Assembly (NCBI GenBank): GCA_942493045.1
Contig: OW818665.1
Location: 744,001-808,000 of the forward strand
Reading direction: 5' to 3'
From: Teretinema sp942493045
GTDB lineage: Bacteria > Spirochaetota > Spirochaetia > Treponematales > Treponemataceae
Length of the DNA: 64,000 nucleotides
Notes under the pieces: model-generated
What the model was told of the DNA's origin: nothing
Seen by the model: only the letters and a program-made list of their open reading frames with translations
Database searches by the model: none
Part shown: positions 17,686 to 25,429 of the stretch, piece after piece
How the letters are laid out: every line of letters begins with the position of its first letter
Numbering within the stretch: the stretch's first letter is position 1
Made by a program: the position numbers and the translations under genes

Positions 17686-19637
17686 GGTGACTCCTGAACG
17701 ATGCCCGTTGAAACGTCCAGAACGTAGTCTGAGACAATGTCCCTGGCTCGTATGGACAAACCATCGGGATTGAACCGGGTCAGCAGGCGGGCTTCAATGG
17801 AAAGATCGGCGTCCCGATCTGTTGAAAATTCAACGGACCAGTCAGCGCCGGATGTTTCTTCGCTTTCAAAAAAGGTGATTTGTCCGGCTTCCAGGCGTTC
17901 GAAGGGCCGGGAGGCGTCATACACTGAGAACCCGCGCGGACGGGAGACGGTCAGTTCATATTTCAAAACCGGAACAGCCGGTCGAATGGTGATATTAACC
18001 AGGGTCCGTTCCAGGTAGGTGCGCTCGGTCCGGATAACCTGCAGGTAGTCAGAGGCTTTTCGTCCCGATAAGGTTTCCATGGTAATTTCCGCTCGGGGCA
18101 GGGGGGGGATTTCGACGTCGGCGGCCAGTGAGCTCGTTTTGATAATTGTCCCGGTATCGGTGGTGATCTGACGGACGGATACCTTCAGGGGTCGATCCAC
18201 CGACCAGGCCGGGAAAAAAATGATAAAGGCTACACAGAGAATAAAGACAGCGAAAGAGGCGATCAGATTAATAGGTATGTAAAATTTAACCGTTCTTCCG
18301 AATCGGCCGAGGCGTACCCAAAAACGGGATAAGAACAGTTGAAAGGGCATAGCGAACAGCGCTAAACGCAGATTCCACCATAAATTACCGGAAACAAGGG
18401 GTTCGAGAGTGTTCCCGTCGGCCTTGAGCAGGGCTTGGATGTACGGTAAGAAAGGGAGGAGCAGGAGCAGCAGGCCTGGAATGTGAAAAACGGGGTGTTC
18501 GAGATGATACAAGGCAAAAGAGAGCAGATAGACGGAAAGAAATAGAATTGACAGGGAGAAATCCAGCGATGAGAAAACCAACAGATTGATCAAACAGACC
18601 AAACTGGCAATGTAGCCGTAAATAAAGGCGTTTTTTGGGAAATGAATCAGCTGGTTAAACGATATCACCAGTGTAACCAGAAACCAGGATATAAAAATCT
18701 TTCCGGCAAAGGCGATCTGAGGCAGTAATTTCCAGGAAGCGGAGGAACCGAATCGAAAAGTGAATAGCCATTCAATTATTTTTCCGGAAAACAGCAGACA
18801 CAGTACCGTAACAACCAGATAACTGAATGGCAACCACCACACTCTCAGAAAATCGCGTAAATGCTGCTCGCTTTTTTTCCCGAACAGAAAACTGAATACG
18901 AACAAGAAGAGTAAAATAATGGCGCAGGAAAAGATAACCACAAAAACAGAAAATTCCTCGCCGGCCAGAAAAATTTTGTCTGAAGACTGGAAAATCAGAA
19001 AATGATGATCCCAATCCTGGGGAAACGGATCAGGCACGGTTGCGACAAGCTGCAGTAAAACCGGCAGGGCGTCCGGACCGGCTTCCAGCAAAATCGCCGG
19101 GATGCCGTTTTCAAGATAGGTAAAGAGCAACGGATTGTTTTCGGTCCATCCCAGACGGTAAAGCTGCAGCCGTTTTTCGGCCAGGGACCAGGATACGGTC
19201 GTTTTTTTCAGGGATGAAAGTACCGCTTCCACCAGCCATTTCGGCGAAGTATGGCCATTGGCTCCGCAGACTATCCGGACGCCGGGTGCGGACCTTGAAA
19301 GTACAATTATAACCGCTCCGCTGCCTTGCTCGGTGATGGTATCGATGACTTGATAGGTTCCGGCCGGGAAGTTGATATGGTCGGTCAGGGGTAGGGTGAG
19401 ACGGTCATTCGCGGTAAAAATTACGGCTGTTTTTCGCGGTGGAATTTCAGTTTCAAATGTTCGGGCCAGGGAGCTTAACATCTCAGTCGCTGATTCCCCG
19501 CTGTACAGCGGTGTGGTGAAAACAAGTGAACTATTGCCGGCCGGTCCTGCTGAAATGAGGATATTTTCAGCGGGATGAAGGAAAAGTGCCGATAGTATGA
19601 TAAAGTAGAGCAGGGCTACGTGGTATTTCAAATGCAT
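17682..19637 (-). CDS. Polytopic membrane protein with two extracytoplasmic domains
   Basis: A 651-residue protein not assigned to a family. It has an N-terminal signal or anchor (residues 5-22), an extracytoplasmic domain to about residue 225, about eight membrane spans between 225 and 490 (one long block around GLLLLLLPFLPYIQALL), and a C-terminal beta-rich domain of about 160 residues. The first domain contains IVCGANGHTSPKWLVEAVL and NGIPAILLEAGP, faintly reminiscent of M28/GAA1-like folds, but no metal-ligand set is evident. It heads the operon with dinB and the giant surface protein. The start at 19637 precedes a hydrophobic leader. Confidence 0.75.
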   Translation of the reverse strand: MHLKYHVALLYFIILSALFLHPAENILISAGPAGNSSLVFTTPLYSGESATEMLSSLARTFETEIPPRKTAVIFTANDRLTLPLTDHINFPAGTYQVIDTITEQGSGAVIIVLSRSAPGVRIVCGANGHTSPKWLVEAVLSSLKKTTVSWSLAEKRLQLYRLGWTENNPLLFTYLENGIPAILLEAGPDALPVLLQLVATVPDPFPQDWDHHFLIFQSSDKIFLAGEEFSVFVVIFSCAIILLFLFVFSFLFGKKSEQHLRDFLRVWWLPFSYLVVTVLCLLFSGKIIEWLFTFRFGSSASWKLLPQIAFAGKIFISWFLVTLVISFNQLIHFPKNAFIYGYIASLVCLINLLVFSSLDFSLSILFLSVYLLSFALYHLEHPVFHIPGLLLLLLPFLPYIQALLKADGNTLEPLVSGNLWWNLRLALFAMPFQLFLSRFWVRLGRFGRTVKFYIPINLIASFAVFILCVAFIIFFPAWSVDRPLKVSVRQITTDTGTIIKTSSLAADVEIPPLPRAEITMETLSGRKASDYLQVIRTERTYLERTLVNITIRPAVPVLKYELTVSRPRGFSVYDASRPFERLEAGQITFFESEETSGADWSVEFSTDRDADLSIEARLLTRFNPDGLSIRARDIVSDYVLDVSTGIVQESP

Positions 19638-19692
19638 ACCGTTTCAGGATAGGGCTATACCGTCCGCAACGTCAAGTATGAACAAGAATTGC

Positions 19693-19722
19693 TTGTACAA
19701 AAAAAACTATCTGGTATATAAT
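19693..19722 (+). promoter_or_regulatory. Promoter of the GHKL-like gene
   Basis: -35 TTGTAC (19693-19698), 18-base spacer, -10 TATAAT (19717-19722). It lies 25 bases before the chosen ATG and resembles the flbB promoter at 33235-33264, which has the same -35 and the same spacer length. Confidence 0.7.
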
Positions 19723-19747
19723 CTTGTATTACGGAAGGGGGAAAGGC

Positions 19748-20914
19748 ATGGCATCCGGTGAGAAAAAAAGCGTTCTATCCTTACCCTTGAAGATCATCCT
19801 GACCCAGGAAGGGTCCACTTTTTTCATCCGTCAGAATAAAAAACTCCTCAAGTTCAAGCTGGCCGATAATGTCGAAGAATACGGTATTTCTCTGGACGAG
19901 TTCACTCCGGCCACCATCCAACGCCTTTTGTTGATCGACTATATCTCCAAAATAGAAATTTCCAAACCGGAATTTGTATCCTCGCGTCAGGAAATTATGG
20001 ACTTATCCAAACTGGTGGTATATTCGGTGCTGTACCGCCAATATGACGCCTATATTTTTAATCAGATTCTCAGTTCAGATGTTATAAAAAAATGGAACCG
20101 GCTTAATCCGGCGAATATCATCGACGAAAAGACCCATATTAACGAGAATTTCCTGCGTAATATTCTTAAAAAGAACGAAGCGATCATCTATGAGGCTAAA
20201 CAGGAGATTCTGTCGCCTTTATATACCTTTATAAATAAGAATACTTCCCTGCTGCCCGAGGAGAAAAATATTCAGCTCCTGCTCAGTGAAAAATTCATGA
20301 ATAATCTGAGGCCCTTTACCTGGTTTATCATTACCAAGTTTCGCGACGCCGACGGGTTTGAGTCGATCCTGCGTACCATCCGGACCAGTTTGACTGAGTA
20401 CATGGATAAGGCAAAAATAGCGGAATATATATCCTTAATGCTGATGGAATTGGTGATCAACGCCGAGAACACCAACCTGCGCAAAGAAGCTAAAAACATG
20501 TACAAGGGCACCGTGGATCCAAATACGGTTATGTACGATCCGAATATCCGCAAAAAAGTTATCGCCGAACTGGAACGCAAGCACGAGCTGGTTTTTTTAT
20601 CCTGGAAACTGGGCGGTGGCAGTACCTCCATCGGTACCCAGGGCAAGCTTTCCATAACCCTCTATAATAAGGACGATCAGAGCGAGGGTGTGCGCGACAG
20701 CATCAACGACAAGAAAAACGCCGATCTCAAGAAAAAATCATTGATTGATTTTTACCGGGAGATACCGGAAGGCGAGGAAGACACTAATTTGGGCATGTAC
20801 TATATTTCCTATCTCAGTGAAGCCTGCGAAAAAGTCAATGTCCGCTTTGAGTCCATGGCAAATCAATTCCGCGACTCGGATCTGACGGTTATCAGCCTGT
20901 CGTTTGTGTTTTGA
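19748..20914 (+). CDS. Conserved-looking protein with degenerate GHKL (histidine-kinase-like) ATPase features
   Basis: A 388-residue soluble protein. The start is the ATG at 19748, preceded by AAGGGGGAAAGGC; an in-frame TTG at 19724 lies too near the -10 box. The N-terminal half (1-220) is helix-rich and unassigned. Residues 232-243, LMELVINAENTN, match an N-box (ELxxNAxxN), and DTNLGMYYISYL (346-357) resembles a G2 box followed by the late strand LTVISLSFVF. No clear G1 (DxGxG) was found, and KLGGGSTSIG (288-296) may be a substitute. No phospho-acceptor histidine domain or membrane span is visible. It could be an anti-sigma-like or sensor-like protein; this is inference. A lipoprotein gene follows after 6 bases. 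Confidence 0.65.
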   Translation: MASGEKKSVLSLPLKIILTQEGSTFFIRQNKKLLKFKLADNVEEYGISLDEFTPATIQRLLLIDYISKIEISKPEFVSSRQEIMDLSKLVVYSVLYRQYDAYIFNQILSSDVIKKWNRLNPANIIDEKTHINENFLRNILKKNEAIIYEAKQEILSPLYTFINKNTSLLPEEKNIQLLLSEKFMNNLRPFTWFIITKFRDADGFESILRTIRTSLTEYMDKAKIAEYISLMLMELVINAENTNLRKEAKNMYKGTVDPNTVMYDPNIRKKVIAELERKHELVFLSWKLGGGSTSIGTQGKLSITLYNKDDQSEGVRDSINDKKNADLKKKSLIDFYREIPEGEEDTNLGMYYISYLSEACEKVNVRFESMANQFRDSDLTVISLSFVF

Positions 20915-20920
20915 ACAGTG

Positions 20921-21625
20921 ATGAAATCCCAGCGGTTTTTTTGTACCTTGTTGAAGTTACTCGTCTGTACGGCCTTGACCTCCGTTTTTACCTCCTGCAG
21001 CGGCGGAAGCCCGTCAATCCAATCCTATTCGATTCAACGTCTGCTGGTTCAAGACGCTGACGGAACCTTTTCGGAAAGACTGTCGCTATTTGTTTTTTTT
21101 AATGATCCGGACGGTAATACCGATTTTGATTCCATCGAACTGATTCATGAAGAAACCGGCTTGTTCTGGACCCTGTACCCGGCTGACTGCACGGTGCGTT
21201 TACGGGGTAAGGATCGCTGGATAGGTTCTGCCGATATTGCCGGACCGCGGGGCGCAGCTCTTCCAGTCGGCCTCTACACTGTGGTTGTCCGGGATCTGGC
21301 CGGGCAGGAAGCCAGCTCTTCGTATACGCTCGCCGGGACAGCACTGCCCAAGACTGCGCCGGCAGAGTTTACCCTGAGTGAGGGCCGGTGGAATTTACAG
21401 CTAACCGCTACCGAAAGCTCGTTTCGCCGGGTGTTTTTATTCCTTTACAACAGCGAACGAAATCTTTTATACTCCTGGAGAGTACCCATCAAGGCCCTCG
21501 GCCGCAGCGATGGTACGGTCGAAGCCATTCGGGCTTTGGCCCGGGACACTGTTTTGGTGCAGTGTTATATAGAAAATGACGCGGGAAGCGCCGGTGTGTT
21601 GCTCTATCCGGTAAAGCTGCCCTGA
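20921..21625 (+). CDS. Spirochaetal lipoprotein of unknown function
   Basis: A 234-residue predicted lipoprotein. Its basic-hydrophobic leader ends in SVFTSC, making C26 the acylated cysteine; a T/S before Cys is tolerated in spirochaetal lipoboxes. The mature part is beta-rich with two Ig-like segments (FFNDPDGNTDFDSIELIHE; RRVFLFLYNSERNLLYSW). It probably sits on the periplasmic face or surface, processed by Lgt, Lsp and the Lnt encoded upstream. A GTG codon directly before the ATG gives one extra residue as an alternative start. It is co-directional with the GHKL-like gene and trmB. No function can be assigned. Confidence 0.8.
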   Translation: MKSQRFFCTLLKLLVCTALTSVFTSCSGGSPSIQSYSIQRLLVQDADGTFSERLSLFVFFNDPDGNTDFDSIELIHEETGLFWTLYPADCTVRLRGKDRWIGSADIAGPRGAALPVGLYTVVVRDLAGQEASSSYTLAGTALPKTAPAEFTLSEGRWNLQLTATESSFRRVFLFLYNSERNLLYSWRVPIKALGRSDGTVEAIRALARDTVLVQCYIENDAGSAGVLLYPVKLP

Positions 21626-21639
21626 ATGATGGTTTAATA

Positions 21640-22362
21640 ATGGATACTATTGATACTACCGATGACACAGATTTTTCCTCTCAACGCACTGTACATACCT
21701 TTGTACTGCGCGCCGGCCGCATGACCGAAGCCCAGAAACGCGATTATGAGATCCATTCGGCGCGCTGGTGTCTTTCCTTCGAGCCGACGATTCTTAATTT
21801 TACCAGCGTTTTTGAGAATACCGCCCCGGTTACCGTCGAAATCGGTTTCGGGATGGGTAAGGCCACCGCTCAGATCGCCTCTGACAATCCGGATAAAAAC
21901 TATCTGGGTCTGGAGGTGCATCGCGCCGGCGTTGGCCGTCTTTTAGGCGAGATTGAAAAACGAAGCCTGAAAAACTTACGGATTATCGAACATGACGCTT
22001 TGGACGTTCTGGAATATATGATTCCGGACAATTCCGTTTCAGCCTTTCATATTTTCTTTCCCGACCCCTGGCCGAAAAAGCGGCATCATAAACGCCGTTT
22101 ACTGCAGCGTCCCCGAACGGATCTGATTGCCAGAAAACTTTCGCCGGGCGGCTATGTCTATATGGTTACGGATTGGGAGCCCTATGGTGAGAACGCCTAT
22201 TTTGAGTTGACAGCCACCCCGTCCCTGGTAAGCATGTATGAAGGTTTCGCGCCCAAACAGATCTGGCGTCCGGAGACCCGTTTCGAAGCCAAAGGACTGG
22301 CCGCCCGCCGCGATATTTATGAACTGATGTTCAAAAAAGTACAGGCGGAGGACGAGCGGTGA
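21640..22362 (+). CDS. trmB: tRNA (guanine-N7)-methyltransferase TrmB
   Basis: Methylates G46 in the tRNA variable loop using S-adenosylmethionine. It has 240 residues. The SAM motif is VEIGFGMGKATAQIA, followed by YLGLEVHRAGV. The catalytic and tRNA-binding signature is FHIFFPDPWPKKRHHKRR, and the C-terminal part has VTDWEPYGENAYF. An N-terminal Asp/Thr-rich tail of about 20 residues precedes the fold. The gene ends in a 4-base overlap with ligA, so the two are translationally coupled. Confidence 0.95.
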   Translation: MDTIDTTDDTDFSSQRTVHTFVLRAGRMTEAQKRDYEIHSARWCLSFEPTILNFTSVFENTAPVTVEIGFGMGKATAQIASDNPDKNYLGLEVHRAGVGRLLGEIEKRSLKNLRIIEHDALDVLEYMIPDNSVSAFHIFFPDPWPKKRHHKRRLLQRPRTDLIARKLSPGGYVYMVTDWEPYGENAYFELTATPSLVSMYEGFAPKQIWRPETRFEAKGLAARRDIYELMFKKVQAEDER

Positions 22363-24326
22363 AAGACGCGGGGCGCATTCACGAACTGGAGAAACTGATC
22401 CGCTATCATCAGGATCTTTACTATAAGGCCGAAAGCGAGATCGAGGACAGCGTCTTTGACGCGCTCTGGGATGAACTGCGCTCCCTCGATCCTGAGAACG
22501 CCCTCTTTAAAACAGTCGGTGCCGACACCCAGGACGGATTTCCAAAAGCTGAGCATATCATTCCAATGGGCAGTCAGGAAAAAGCCGCCAACCCCGAGGA
22601 ATTTAGGGTTTGGGCCGGTAAAATTAAATTCGATGATTTTTTGGTCCAGTATAAGCTGGATGGCGCCAGTCTCGAACTGCAATACACCTCCGGACGCTTT
22701 GAGCGGGCGGTGACCCGCGGCGACGGTAAAATTGGAGATGAGATTACCGCTAATGCCCGCCGCATGCGCGGCGTATTGTCCGAGCTTGCCGGTGTTGCCG
22801 GTCCCGGAGGCGCATCCCCGTTTACCGGCGGTATACGCGGCGAAGTCATAATGAAACGCGAAGTGCTCCGTACTCTCTATACCGATAAGGCTAATTGCCG
22901 CAATGCCGCCAATGGTCTGATGAAACGCAAGGACGGAATCGGTTCAGCGGATCTGGACTTTATCTGCTACGACGCTGTTACCGGAACCCGGGGTAATCCC
23001 TTTGCCGGCGCTGCTCCGTTTCAGGATGAAAATGAAAAATTGCTGTGGCTTAAAGCCTGCGGCTTCAGTACGGTGCCGTCGCAGCACTGTAAGGGCGCCG
23101 AAAGCGTGATCGAATACCGCGCCCGGGTAATCGCGGAACGGCCGTCACTGCCCTACGATATAGACGGCCTGGTAGTGAAGGGCTTTGCCCTCGATCCAGA
23201 CGATGCCTCGCGTCCCCGGCCGGAAAAACAGATTGCCTTTAAATTCAGTCTGGAAGAGGCCGTTTCGGTGCTGCGGGCGGTGGAATGGAGTGAATCCGGT
23301 GTTACCTATACACCGATAGCCTTGATCGATCCGGTACAGCTGGCCGGCACTACGGTGCAGCGCGCCAATCTCGCGAATCCCAACATGATCAAAGAGCTTG
23401 GTTTGATGATCGGCAGCCGGGTAGTGGTAACCAAGCGCGGAGAGATTATTCCAAAAATCGAAGCCCTGGTGGAAAACCCTCCGGACGCTCAAAAAATCAT
23501 TCAACCGCAAACCTGTTCAAGTTGCTCAACGGCTCTGCGTGATGAGGGAACCCGTCTGTTTTGCCCGAATCCGGCCTGCCTCAAACTGATTCATCATCGC
23601 CTTGAAAAATGGATCAGTGTTCTGGATATCCGGGAATTCGGCGTTACCCTGCTGGAGCGGCTTTTTGCGGCCGGCCGCCTGCGTTCAATCCTGGATCTGT
23701 ACACGCTAACCGAAGCCGAACTTGCCGCCCTGGAGCGGATGGGTGAACTCAGCGCCGCCAAGGTGCGCCGGTCCATACATTCCAAAAAAGAAATCAGTCT
23801 ATCCAAATTTATCGCCGGCTTTGATATTGACGGTATCGGTGAAACCATGGTCGAAAAATTGACAGCCGCCGGTTTTACCAGTCTGGAAGCCTTGTTTACG
23901 GCAGACGCGGCCGATTTTGCCGCTGTCTATCAATTCGGCGAGATTCTGGCCCAAAATTTATCAGACGGCTTGCAAGCCTGCCGACCGGAAATGGAGCAGC
24001 TGCTTTCCAGCGGGTACATCAGTATCGCCGCGCCGAAAGCCGGAGGGCCCTTATCCGGCAGCAGCTTCTGCTTTACCGGAGAATTACAATCGATGAAACG
24101 GCCTCAGGCCGAGGAGCGTGTCAAAGCTCTCGGTGGAAGCGCCAAAAGTTCTGTAGGCAAGGGCTTAACCTATCTGGTCACCAATGATCCTTCGGCCGGT
24201 TCCTCCAAACTGCAGAAAGCCCGGGAGCTTGGGATCGCGGTCATAGACGAACAGCGGTTTTTGGCCATGCTGGAAGAGGCGGCCGGCGGAACGCCGGTGC
24301 CCGCGCAAATGGAATTACCATTGTGA
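22359..24326 (+). CDS. ligA: NAD-dependent DNA ligase LigA
   Basis: Seals nicks in replication and repair using NAD+. It has 655 residues, near the usual 670. Domains in order: N-terminal Ia (RIHELEKLIRYHQDLYY), adenylation domain with K99 in YKLDGASLEL, OB-fold (AGTTVQRANLANPNMIKELG), a four-Cys zinc site (CSSC...C...C near residue 390), helix-hairpin-helix repeats (about 420-545) and a C-terminal BRCT domain (GSSFCFTGELQSMKRPQAEE). The usual PMLSL motif is replaced by PMGSQEKAANPE, a divergent version. The GTG start overlaps the trmB stop; the 3' end overlaps the next gene by 4 bases. Confidence 0.95.
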   Translation: MKDAGRIHELEKLIRYHQDLYYKAESEIEDSVFDALWDELRSLDPENALFKTVGADTQDGFPKAEHIIPMGSQEKAANPEEFRVWAGKIKFDDFLVQYKLDGASLELQYTSGRFERAVTRGDGKIGDEITANARRMRGVLSELAGVAGPGGASPFTGGIRGEVIMKREVLRTLYTDKANCRNAANGLMKRKDGIGSADLDFICYDAVTGTRGNPFAGAAPFQDENEKLLWLKACGFSTVPSQHCKGAESVIEYRARVIAERPSLPYDIDGLVVKGFALDPDDASRPRPEKQIAFKFSLEEAVSVLRAVEWSESGVTYTPIALIDPVQLAGTTVQRANLANPNMIKELGLMIGSRVVVTKRGEIIPKIEALVENPPDAQKIIQPQTCSSCSTALRDEGTRLFCPNPACLKLIHHRLEKWISVLDIREFGVTLLERLFAAGRLRSILDLYTLTEAELAALERMGELSAAKVRRSIHSKKEISLSKFIAGFDIDGIGETMVEKLTAAGFTSLEALFTADAADFAAVYQFGEILAQNLSDGLQACRPEMEQLLSSGYISIAAPKAGGPLSGSSFCFTGELQSMKRPQAEERVKALGGSAKSSVGKGLTYLVTNDPSAGSSKLQKARELGIAVIDEQRFLAMLEEAAGGTPVPAQMELPL

Positions 24327-24940
24327 AGAAATCCGGCTCAGGCGCGCTAAAGGGCGGTCTTCTGAAAATCCTGCTGCCGGTATTTTTGTGTGTGGCCCTG
24401 GTTGTCTGGTTTTTCTTTTCCTGGCTGTCCTGGGTCGGCAACGCCGCGGTGGAATTACAGCGGCTGGGTTTAAAAAACGCATCTATACCGATGAGTCTGA
24501 CTGTCTTTGGCAGAAGTGTCGACACTATCAGCGCCCGGCTCGGGTTTTATACCTTGGAAGGGGAGCGGCTTTCCAGCATCGAGCGTTCCTGGCTGGGCTG
24601 GGAATTAAAAATTGACAGTATTGTGGTGCGGGCCGGGGAGGGCTGGCTGGTTTTCCCCTTTTTGGTATATACCGATGAGTCCAGCCGCGGCAAGGGTTTG
24701 AATCTGTTCCGCTTTTACGATCAGCAGAAATTTCCGGCTTTGTATCAATCCGCGAGTCTCACCGCGGGGGAAACTCTGGTGCTGCAGCGGCTTTTTCGCC
24801 TGGTAAAGACCGAGAGCTGGATGCCTTTCTTTCTGGGCAGCCTGCGACATGAAACCGTGGTTATCCGCTCCTTTGAGCCGAATGTTGAATACAGCCTGCA
24901 TGTCGACGCCGACGGCAGCTTACGCTTAAAGCAGAATTAA
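24323..24940 (+). CDS. Single-span membrane-anchored protein of unknown function
   Basis: A 205-residue protein with a GTG start overlapping the ligA stop by 4 bases. A basic N-terminus (KKSGSGALKGG) is followed by one strong membrane span, about residues 13-35 (LLPVFLCVALVVWFFFSWL). The remaining 170 residues are predicted extracytoplasmic and mixed alpha/beta, with no cysteines and no motif I recognise. It is last in the trmB-ligA run and converges with the lipoprotein gene on the other strand 8 bases away. Confidence 0.7.
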   Translation: MKKSGSGALKGGLLKILLPVFLCVALVVWFFFSWLSWVGNAAVELQRLGLKNASIPMSLTVFGRSVDTISARLGFYTLEGERLSSIERSWLGWELKIDSIVVRAGEGWLVFPFLVYTDESSRGKGLNLFRFYDQQKFPALYQSASLTAGETLVLQRLFRLVKTESWMPFFLGSLRHETVVIRSFEPNVEYSLHVDADGSLRLKQN

Positions 24941-24947
24941 TGATTTC

Positions 24948-25313
24948 TTAGTCGTCGGTATTCCAGCCGGCCGCTCCAATTTGAAAGTTTGCTTCCAGCC
25001 CGTTGTTAATACCAATAAAGGTGGCGCTGACCGTTCTGGATTCATCGACTGAAAGCGTCACCGGGTCAGTCCATTCTTCCTGTCCGAATCCCGCACCGCT
25101 GACGCATTTTACCTGCACCTGGGCATCTTTCAGTTTTTCGCGGCCGATATTGCTCAAGCTGCAGTTCACTATCGTATCGCTGCCTGAAATCTGGACACTG
25201 CTGATTTCAAATTCCATCTGATAATCCGGAAGCTCACAACCTGCGGTTAAGCCCAGTAAGGCTGTTATCAAAACTACGGTCAAGGCTGTATTTCGTAACT
25301 TGTGTGAGTGCAT
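24948..25313 (-). CDS. Small lipoprotein with an Ig/CARDB-like fold
   Basis: A 121-residue predicted lipoprotein. The ATG at 25313 follows a strong Shine-Dalgarno (GAGGAGGGAACT), so I use it instead of a further upstream in-frame ATG. The leader ends in LLGLTAGC, a good lipobox. The mature part is one beta-sandwich-like domain (VQISGSDTIVNCSLSNIGREKLKDA), resembling CARDB-type adhesion domains in strand pattern only. It stands alone on the minus strand between ligA's neighbour and the helicase gene. Function is unknown. Confidence 0.75.
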   Translation of the reverse strand: MHSHKLRNTALTVVLITALLGLTAGCELPDYQMEFEISSVQISGSDTIVNCSLSNIGREKLKDAQVQVKCVSGAGFGQEEWTDPVTLSVDESRTVSATFIGINNGLEANFQIGAAGWNTDD

Positions 25314-25429
25314 AGTTCCCTCCTCAGCTCTGAAAAAAAATGACATACTCCGCGTCACAGACTATAGCCCCTTCGTTCATCATTTTCAATTTAATGCGAC
25401 TGTTTTCGCCATTGTCGGTTCCGGCTCTG

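Noticed and set aside
19724..19747. TTG start for the GHKL-like gene
   Set aside because: It is 2 bases after the -10 box; the ATG at 19748 has a good ribosome-binding site.
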